Origin: Ephydatia muelleri
Lineage: Eukaryota; Porifera; Demospongiae; Spongillida; Spongillidae
Direction of reading: 5' to 3'
Length of the DNA: 64,000 nt
NCBI GenBank assembly: GCA_013339895.1
Contig: JABACO010000005.1
Span: forward strand, 9,134,898-9,198,897
The position numbers and the translations under genes were made by a program. Shown piece by piece: positions 56,848 through 64,000 of this stretch. Numbering within the stretch: position 1 is the stretch's first letter; every line of letters starts with the position of its first letter. The notes beneath the pieces are model-generated. The model saw only the letters and a program-made list of their open reading frames with translations, had not been told where the DNA came from and made no database searches.

Positions 56848-57740
56848 CAGTGATGCCGCGGTTTGCCCGTCAACCGTGAAAACCGGCAAATCAGCCGATA
56901 CGCCGGTTGGCCTGACCGTGTCCGTGACCGCCAGAAAAGATGCATGACGTAATGTTGGTCGCGAATCATCGAACCGCCAGTTTTTTTCAGCTAGATAGCC
57001 GGGAACCGTAAAAAAATTTACACGGTTACATATGTGCAATGCTACAATATTGACAATCAATTTGCAGCTGCTTGTTTGCAAATCCTGCAATCGATTTGCA
57101 GCTGCTTCTTTGCAAATCCTGCAATCGATTTGCAGCTGCTTCTTTGCAAATCTTGTTTAATTTGCAGCTGCTTGAATTGTTTGCGAATCTCGGAACGAAC
57201 TGAACGTGTACAATGCAGATCTCGTGGCACTGACTTAATTGCATCATCCCACTCTAATCGCCAATAATGCATACATTAGTTAAGTTGTCAATGACGTAAT
57301 GCTTGAGTATAGCCACTGAAAGAAATGTATCTCTGACTCAAACAAGCAAAAGAGATATAGTGTTGGAGGAATTGAAATGTTATCTGCAAGAGCCACTGAC
57401 CAATTGGCGTGTGAACAATGCGATGGAGTGGTGGAGTGACCACGAAGTGAAGTTTCCACATGTTGCCTTGATGGCTCAAAAGTACTTGGCCATTCCTGCC
57501 TCAAGTGCACCCTCTGAGAGGGAATTCTCTCAACTTAAACTTATCGTAGTACGTAAACGGTGGCGTATGGATGGAGGAAGGGTTGAAAGGGTTATCTTTC
57601 TGCGATGTAACAAGAACTTCAATGCATAACTTGTACTACTAAACGCACTAGTTCATGTCATTATTAATCAAACACATGTATATACTACGGTTCGTCCGTA
57701 ACCGCTTCGATTTTTCCCGGTAACCATCAACTTTGATCGG
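56848..57740 (+). mobile_element. hAT transposon missing its right end (block B copy)
   Basis: The left end CAGTGATGCCGCGG and GCCATATG (56,840-56,847) are kept. The right inverted repeat and second GCCATATG are deleted: GATCGGG is joined to AGGCCAATAGG near 57,741. The hAT dimerisation frame (57,303-57,629) is open here: EELKCYLQEPLTNWRVNN, EWWSDHEVKFPHVALMAQKY, IPASSAPSEREFSQL. Without one end it cannot be mobilised. Confidence 0.85.
57060..57165. repeat. 34-base tandem repeat (block B copy)
   Basis: Two full units and a partial one, against three and a partial in block A. Confidence 0.9.
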
Positions 57741-58322
57741 GAGGCCAATAGGTGCCGTAGGGGGGGTTTGAAGCTTTCTGTACTTATAGAAGCGTACTTA
57801 CAGACCTGCATAGCTGACAATTTAATTAGGACATGTATCGGCGAGGACAATTGTCAAAAACACAGAAGTACGAACAACAAAGGCGCCATGAATGCAGTGA
57901 GCTTACTGTCTCAATTGGGATTGACATTTGGAAGGATGCCAGGAAGGCCCATCTGTGGCAGCAACTGAATGAAGTAACGGTTTTTCAGACACTCCTACCT
58001 CCTGTACATGACGTCATATTTAAGTGAAACAGTGTCAATGCCGTTCCGTAAGGTCTTCAATCTATGGCTCTACCCAGGAAACAAGAAATATAATCTTGAC
58101 CAAGTTCTTTATGAAGATAGACAAGATCTTTACCCAGATAGACAAGATCCTTGCCCATGTTTTCTGGTCAGGTCTTGACATTATCCTTCTTGAGGATACT
58201 TCATGCAATTTTTTGGGAAATTAATTCTTGAACAAAATTATCTTTTCTGAGGACAAAATGGCTAAAAGTACACGCATACACTATTAGACTTCCAAAACAA
58301 ATTAGAATGTAACATTTAAATA

Positions 58323-58589
58323 TGTTGGGGGACTTGATGCTCAGCAAGTCAATGCCATTCTCCTATATGAGTTAATAGTAGTTTATTCAAACTAAAGAGA
58401 CATTGCTTACCAAAACAAACTTTGTCCCTTGTCTCTCTCTATCCTCTTCTTTCTGTTTATCCTCTGTCAACCCTCTTTCTGCCTCCTCAGCTCGCTCTGC
58501 TGACACTCATTTTGCCCCCTACTGAACTTGCATCTATACATAACAATATACAACACAATAATTATCAGTCAACATAGTGTTATGCTACA
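58323..58589 (-). repeat. Probable gypsy 3' LTR (block B copy)
   Basis: 267 bases, TGTAGC...CCCAACA on the minus strand; partner of 12,540-12,806. Confidence 0.6.
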
Positions 58590-58622
58590 TTTCCCTTTCT
58601 TGAGATGATAGATCACCATCCC

Positions 58623-59711
58623 AATCGTTCAGGTGGGTGAATCATTGTGCCTGTCTGTGACCGTGTCATGATTCGACGAGGGGGAGGTGAGTTATCGTTA
58701 CCCTTTCCTGGCAGTCATTCCCCTTCCTGCTGTGGTTGCTCTAACTGCGATTCAGGAAGTGGTTGCTCCAACTCTGGTCTCGAAGGCTCCAATGTTTTCC
58801 CATCAAGGCTGGGCATGACAATGAGTTGGTGTCGATTGCGGCGTGCCTTACCACTCTGGGTTTCCATTATGTATGATCGAGGGGCCTCTGCCTTCCCCAC
58901 TACCACACCAGGAGTTCGTTTACTCCTATCGGTGGTGATCCAAACTTCTGTCTGCTGTGGAATCTGGGAGAGTGAGTGGACTTTGTGACGCTAGTCAAAA
59001 TTGGCCTTTAGATGGGACTTAAACTCTTGGTCTTGCTCTCGGAATCCATGTAGGTGTGTCCATGTTGGTTTCAGCTGTTCTGAGATCTGTGGCAGATTTG
59101 TACGCAATTGTCTACCCATGAGGAGTTGGGCCGGTGACAGGCCACACCAAGGTAGCTGTGTGGATTGCTAGGTAAGGATGGTCAAGTAAGGGTCTTGATT
59201 TCCTTTCAAAATATTTTTCACAGATTGGACTGTTCTCTCAGCAAGACCATTACTTTGGGGGAAATGTGGGCTGCTAGTAGTGTGCCAGAAGCCATAGTCT
59301 GCAGCAAATCTTGCAAACCTGTGGACCATTGTCGCTTCTCACTGTTTCAGGTATACCATGCCTAGAAAGCACTGCTTTCACAGCTTCAATCACAGCTTTA
59401 CTGGAAGTTGACTTGAGCTTGATAACCTCAGGATACCTTGAAAAGTAGTCTACAATGAGCACATAGTTGGCTCCATACAACATGAAGAGGTCCATTGCAA
59501 CACTTTGCCATGGGTCTGGTAGAGTTGTGGGCATCAATGGCTCAGGACGGGGTGTGATAGTTCGTTCACCTTGGACCTTCCAGTACGGCTTTAGTGCGGG
59601 TTCAATTGCGTGCCTTTCTGGCCATCCATCAAGACAATGCTTCATCACTGCTGAACACACAGGATCAGCTGCCTGAGCCACTGCATATTGGCGTAGCCGT
59701 TCCCTGGCCGG
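58623..59711 (-). pseudogene. Gypsy integrase and C-terminal region (block B copy)
   Basis: Partner of 12,840-13,928, with the same missing zinc-binding domain (WKVQGERTITPRPEPLMP), the same frameshift after SDNGPQ and the same stops. The damage therefore predates the duplication. The frame stops at 59,711, where the Ginger-like element begins next to CCGG. Confidence 0.85.
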
Positions 59712-62425
59712 TGTCACGGAATAGATTATCCCCCAATAAATTCATCCCCCGGATAATCTATTCTGGAATAGATTATCCCCCAGGATAAATTATTCCGGAA
59801 TAGTTTATCATCCCTTGGAATACCTTCATAAAACGCTCACTCCTGTCCATTATAACGGATGGATGTAAAAGAATACGACGAAACTGTTCGTTTCCTTGAG
59901 AGCAAAGACAGTGAGCAGCGAAATTGGCCTCGGGATGTGTTGGAGTCAAAAGATGGCAAAGATGCTAAAAGGGCTTATCGACAGAAATGTGAGGGTTTCA
60001 TAACCGAAGATGGCTTGCTTTTCAAAACAAAAAGGCGGAAGAAAGGGCTGACGTCTGTACAGGAGGAAGAAAGGTATCGAGTTGTTACGGTTGACGAGAA
60101 GGTTAGACTGCTTGACACCATTACAAAGATCCAGCAGGCGGTCACTTTGGAGTTCATAAAACGTACGTTGTATTATACGTTGTGAATTGGTTTTACTCTA
60201 TACATGTATATCCTTCTACTAGCATGTAATATCACGAGATAGATCCTATTAAAGATTGTTATTTGATTTATCTATGCTCTCAGTTGGATAGCAGCATAGG
60301 AATTCAGTATATTGCAATTCTTTTAATTTGAAGCAATCGCTGGTAATTACTTTCTGATGTGTTTCTTCACTTCATACATGCATGTATGTAGGCAAGAGAA
60401 GGTGGCTGAACGTTACTATTGGAAGGGAATGGCCTCAGATATTGCTAACTATTGCAGCACTTGTCTAGTGTGTCAAAGGCAGAACAAGGTGCCAAAAAAA
60501 ACTTCAGAACTGCATCCTGTTCAGGCATTGTCCAACACGTTGAGTGTTACCTTCTGCCTGGTGACAAACAGCAGTGTTGACGAACAATCAATGGTATGGA
60601 TCAATCCCTTTAGTACAGGGGAAACACTGGTCGATTCACTAGTGTTAATACTTGGTTGTGAGATGGAGTTTCATTTCCATAGCCTGTCACAAATTCAACC
60701 TACCAATTTGCATTCTCGTGAAAAAACTAAGCAGCCATCAGACCAAACCCTCAAATGTTATACTAGCTCCAATTCCTTCAATGAGGTGAAAAGTGGTAAG
60801 GTATAAGAGTGTAACATACTGTATGTTATTCTTTATTCATTGTTAGATTCACATTTTGGAACAGTCACAAAAATAGCTTCTGAAGAACTGGAATTTACAA
60901 TCTGTGATACTAGCTATACTAGCTGTGAGGCAGAAAATGGTAAGAAGATTACTTTGAAATACATATTGACTTAAATGAATTAATACAGTATAACCTGCCT
61001 GTGGAAATAGAGAATAGACAGTATTGTATATGTATGCACATTAAAAAAATGGAAATGATAGAAATCATTCACATCTAATCACCAGAACCCATGATACAGA
61101 CAAACTCAGGAACACAGCATTTTGCGATGAAATCTGACTTTCAGCAGCTATTGAATGGAGAGTGTATTGGAGATAATGTAAGTACCAAGAGTAAATAAAA
61201 ATGAAACATTCATTATTTTCTAACATTATGGCACACTAGATCATCAACTTCTTTTTTCATATGCTTGAAATTGAAGACAGAGCAGTTAGTGCACACAATG
61301 TCATATACATTGCTATGATTTCAATCGTTTCTTTCATCATAAACTATATAGCTGAATGACACTTCTGGAAAGTGCATAAGATGTCTAAACCCTTTGTGTT
61401 CACAATGTTGTCAGAAGAGAATGGCTATTCTTTGCATAGAATATCATCCTTGTTTGAGGTATAGTTATAGTTCTCATAAAATTGGTTTAATGAGTATCAA
61501 TTCTTTAGACCAACAGAATGAGTATAGCTATATTTTAATACCATGCAATATTCCTGGCCACTGGTTCCTTGCTGTAAGTGAGCTTCAGTGTTTTTATTGC
61601 ATAATTACTGTGTTATCAACTGTAGGTAATAGACGTACAAAATAGATGTGTGAAACTGTATGATTCTGTTTTTGAATCAATTCAAGGCAATGCTATCACT
61701 GTTTTACGGTAATTGGTATTGACATTGGTAAATATCATAATGAGGTATATAATGTTGTCAATTATACATGCAGCAACTTCTTGTTGCAAGAGCAATCACG
61801 ACAAAGATCTTTCAGAACATCTGATGATCCTTGGGTCTTTTCACTTCACAAGGTAAAAGAAATTTATATTTTCATGTTATGTATATACATAAGTATTGTT
61901 TTCGAAAGTTTATTGCCAAAGTTCAACACACCACTGCCTGAGGAGTTAACCACTTCCAGCATTCGTAGACAGGTAAACATTAAAAATTGGAATACATTAC
62001 ATATTGATCAGCTGAACATCACCAGGGATCAGCACTTGTCCTTTGAAAATCTTGCCATGATTATGAGGTTAGAATGTGTATATGTGCTGTTACTTACATG
62101 CACATCACTTGTTAGGAACATCTGCGGCTGATTTGCAAAAACCTTGTGAAGTCAGGCTTCTTTGATGTTTACATTCAAGGAAAGCGTGATGGAGTGTTTA
62201 GCTCAATAAATCATACTGAGCTTAAGTCTCTCTTTAGAAAGTGGCCCATCATTAACTGCAAAGTGGTATGCTGTAGTTATGCATTTATCAATTAGAAACT
62301 GTTAAATTCTTCATGAAGGTTGATGCAGTTCAGCACTTTTTGCCATTGATGAGGGATATGGAGGCAACAGAGCAAACATCCTTGCCTGGGATGTTCTGTA
62401 CCCAGAGGTAATCTATTCAGATGTT
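59712..62425 (+). mobile_element. Ginger-like transposon 1, block B copy, interrupted
   Basis: Left end TGTCACGGAATAGATTATCC preceded by CCGG, as at 13,929. Its gene (from 59,859) has the same exons as block A. The run of 8 As at about 60,494 keeps KVPKKTSELHPVQ in frame, so this copy is better preserved there. Near 62,046 about 11 bases are missing compared with block A. The element is broken off at 62,425 by a reverse-transcriptase sequence, so its right end lies outside the window. Confidence 0.8.
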
Positions 62426-64000
62426 CAAACACCGATTTCCGAGTCCTCGCACAGTACAAACACAGTCTTACCATCTTTTGAAGAAGTTTGCCTCCTATCT
62501 TGCCGAACCTTGCGGCACATTCCCAAGAAGTCTCGTCCTGCTTTTGCCCTAGCGTTGTCTTTTTCTTTGAAGGCAGTGCTTCACGATAACTCTTTGGACT
62601 CTTGGCTGAAGTTGTTTATGCTACCAAAGTGCCTCTTGCCTTCAAAAAAACGGGGTGGTAGGCGTAATAACCCAACCCCAATAGACTCGCTATGCAATTT
62701 ATGGTGCAAAGGGGACCATGCGACATTATGGAATATGGCAAAGAGTCGCAGGGTCACAGGACCTTTGGCGCGCACTAACTCAGATGACTCTGTCCCACGT
62801 AATCTCATTGATTTTGCAGTTTCTTTGTCTCATGAGGGCATGTTTGCTAAAGCTTGTAGAATTTTAGTATCCTCTGGCCTGGCACCCAATAATGAGGATA
62901 CGTGGAAGCTGATAAGGGAAAAACACCCAGAGGGGCCACTCCCTATAATCCCCGAAACAACCTCTGCACAATCCATATCCCTGAATGACGATTTTGATGT
63001 TTACAACATCCTTAAATCCTTCCCGAAGGGTACTGCAGCAGGTCCTTCTGGCCTAAGAGTGCAACACTTGTTAGATGCGGCATCCATTCCACTTCCCACG
63101 ACTATTGGTTCCCTGCTAAGAAGGGTTGTTAATCTCTTGGTGTCTGGGAAAGTTCCCCAGGAGGTTTCTCTTTTCATGGCAGGTGGGTCCTTGACAGCGC
63201 TCAGCAAGTTAAAGCCTGGCTGTGCCCCGGACATAAGACCAATTGCTGTGGGCGAGGTTCTGAGGAGGTTGACAGGAAAATGCTTATGCGCTGTCCTTAA
63301 ACAAAGGGTTATTGATTTTTTTGAGCCCATACAGTTTGGTGTGGCTTGCCCTATGGGTTCAGAAAAGGTAATTCATGGAATTAGAGCCTGTGTGGAAAAG
63401 TTTTGGAATGACAGGGATTTTTCAGTTATGAAGGTGGATTTCAAGAACGCTTTTAATTTAGTCTCCAGAGATGCTGTTCTACAGGAATGTGCAAATCATT
63501 TCCCAGATTTGCTTCCATGGGTTGCCTGGTGTTATGGCTCTCACCCTTTTTTGTGGCACACTATGGGTCAGCTAACATCACAATCAGGTGTGCAGCAGGG
63601 AGACCCACTGGGTCCTTTTCTGTTTGCATTAGTTTTGCACAAGGTTGCTGGAGCAATTAAAGAGGATTCTGAGTGCAGCCAACTTTTGTATCAAGCTTGG
63701 TATCTTGACGATGGCATCCTAGCAGGCAAGAAATCTTCAATTCGTCGATCCTTGTCCCTTATACAGGAGTTAGGACCCCCTCTTGGTCTTTACGTCAATA
63801 TCTCTAAATGTGAGCTCTATTGCCCAGGCGATACCCCCACTTTCCCATCAGAGCTTAAAGTATCCAATTTGCCTCATTTTGAGATCTTAGGGTGCCCAAT
63901 AGGTGATTACATATACTGTGCAAACTTTATTGCCTCAAAACGTCTCCAAGCACGCAAGCTGTTGCTCCAGTTGAAAGATGTTGCTGCCACAGACCCACAA
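62324..64000 (+). CDS. Reverse transcriptase of an endonuclease-bearing non-LTR element (runs off window)
   Basis: One uninterrupted frame from the junction at 62,426 (open back to 62,324) to the last base. Motifs in order: LRHIPKKSRPAFALAL; KSFPKGTAAGPSGLRVQHLL; CAPDIRPIAVGEVLRRLTGK; VMKVDFKNAFNLVSRDA (first catalytic Asp); GVQQGDPLGPFLFALVLH; WYLDDGILAG (paired Asp, YLDD in place of the FADD usual in non-LTR elements); LGLYVNISKCELYCPGD; HFEILGCPIGDYIYC. The end aligns with the element at 42.8-44.3 kb, whose finger and nuclease domains probably follow past 64,000. No in-frame ATG precedes the conserved start, so the 5' end may be truncated. This is the only apparently intact polymerase in the window. 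Confidence 0.85.

Larger units (their letters stand above)
49076..62425 (+). repeat. Duplicated block B (partner 1-16,644)
   Basis: Same content and orientation as block A without the 4.2 kb insertion. It adds about 100 bases at 51,095-51,210 and keeps the later zinc fingers (55,237-55,930). It lacks about 174 bases around 57,741 and one unit of the 34-base repeat, and it ends at 62,425 where a reverse-transcriptase element begins. Confidence 0.95.

Noticed and set aside
1..64000. tRNA, rRNA or other structured RNA genes
   Set aside because: None could be recognised by eye; a covariance-model scan would be needed to exclude them.

Overview
The window is eukaryotic and reads like an early-branching animal, most probably a sponge. 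It has GT-AG introns, some only about 70 bases long. It carries an animal-type testin gene (PET plus three LIM domains) and an acireductone dioxygenase gene. It also holds a dense, nested transposon population (Ty3/gypsy, Ginger-like integrase transposons, hAT, an endonuclease-bearing non-LTR retroelement, and a repeat-rich Helitron/PIF1-type protein family) of a kind I associate with sponge genomes. The sponge assignment is inference; gene and exon structures are read from the sequence.

Layout. 1-16,644 (block A) and 49,076-62,425 (block B) are two nearly identical, same-orientation copies of one stretch, lying on opposite sides of a 1,000-base run of N (40,501-41,500). Each holds, in order: the last two exons of acireductone dioxygenase, decayed retroelement pieces, a zinc-finger gene remnant, a hAT transposon, and the 3' part of a gypsy element invaded by a Ginger-like transposon. 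They differ by large events. Block A alone has a 4.2 kb insertion (itself hit by a hAT) and a 943-base zinc-finger deletion; block B alone has a hAT end deletion and a reverse-transcriptase element that begins at 62,426. This fits two haplotypes kept in one scaffold, or a recent segmental duplication.

12,540-21,250 is a gypsy element on the minus strand, split by two Ginger-like transposons that both landed at CCGG. It sits between inverted copies of a C2H2 zinc-finger locus (decayed at 9.95-10.3 kb, intact at 22,801-24,159). 24.7-28.2 kb is mostly featureless with microsatellites. 28,210-32,197 is the testin gene. 32.2-37 kb is intergenic with repeats. 37.1-39.0 kb holds a weakly supported, broken receptor-like gene. 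42.4-44.7 kb holds pieces of one non-LTR element family. 45,072-49,719 is the complete acireductone dioxygenase gene, whose second intron is filled with minisatellites. 62,324-64,000 is an uninterrupted reverse-transcriptase frame running off the window.

The confident host genes are acireductone dioxygenase (methionine salvage), testin (actin/focal-adhesion scaffold) and the 16-finger zinc-finger gene. Most other coding sequence is transposon-derived, and much of it is broken.
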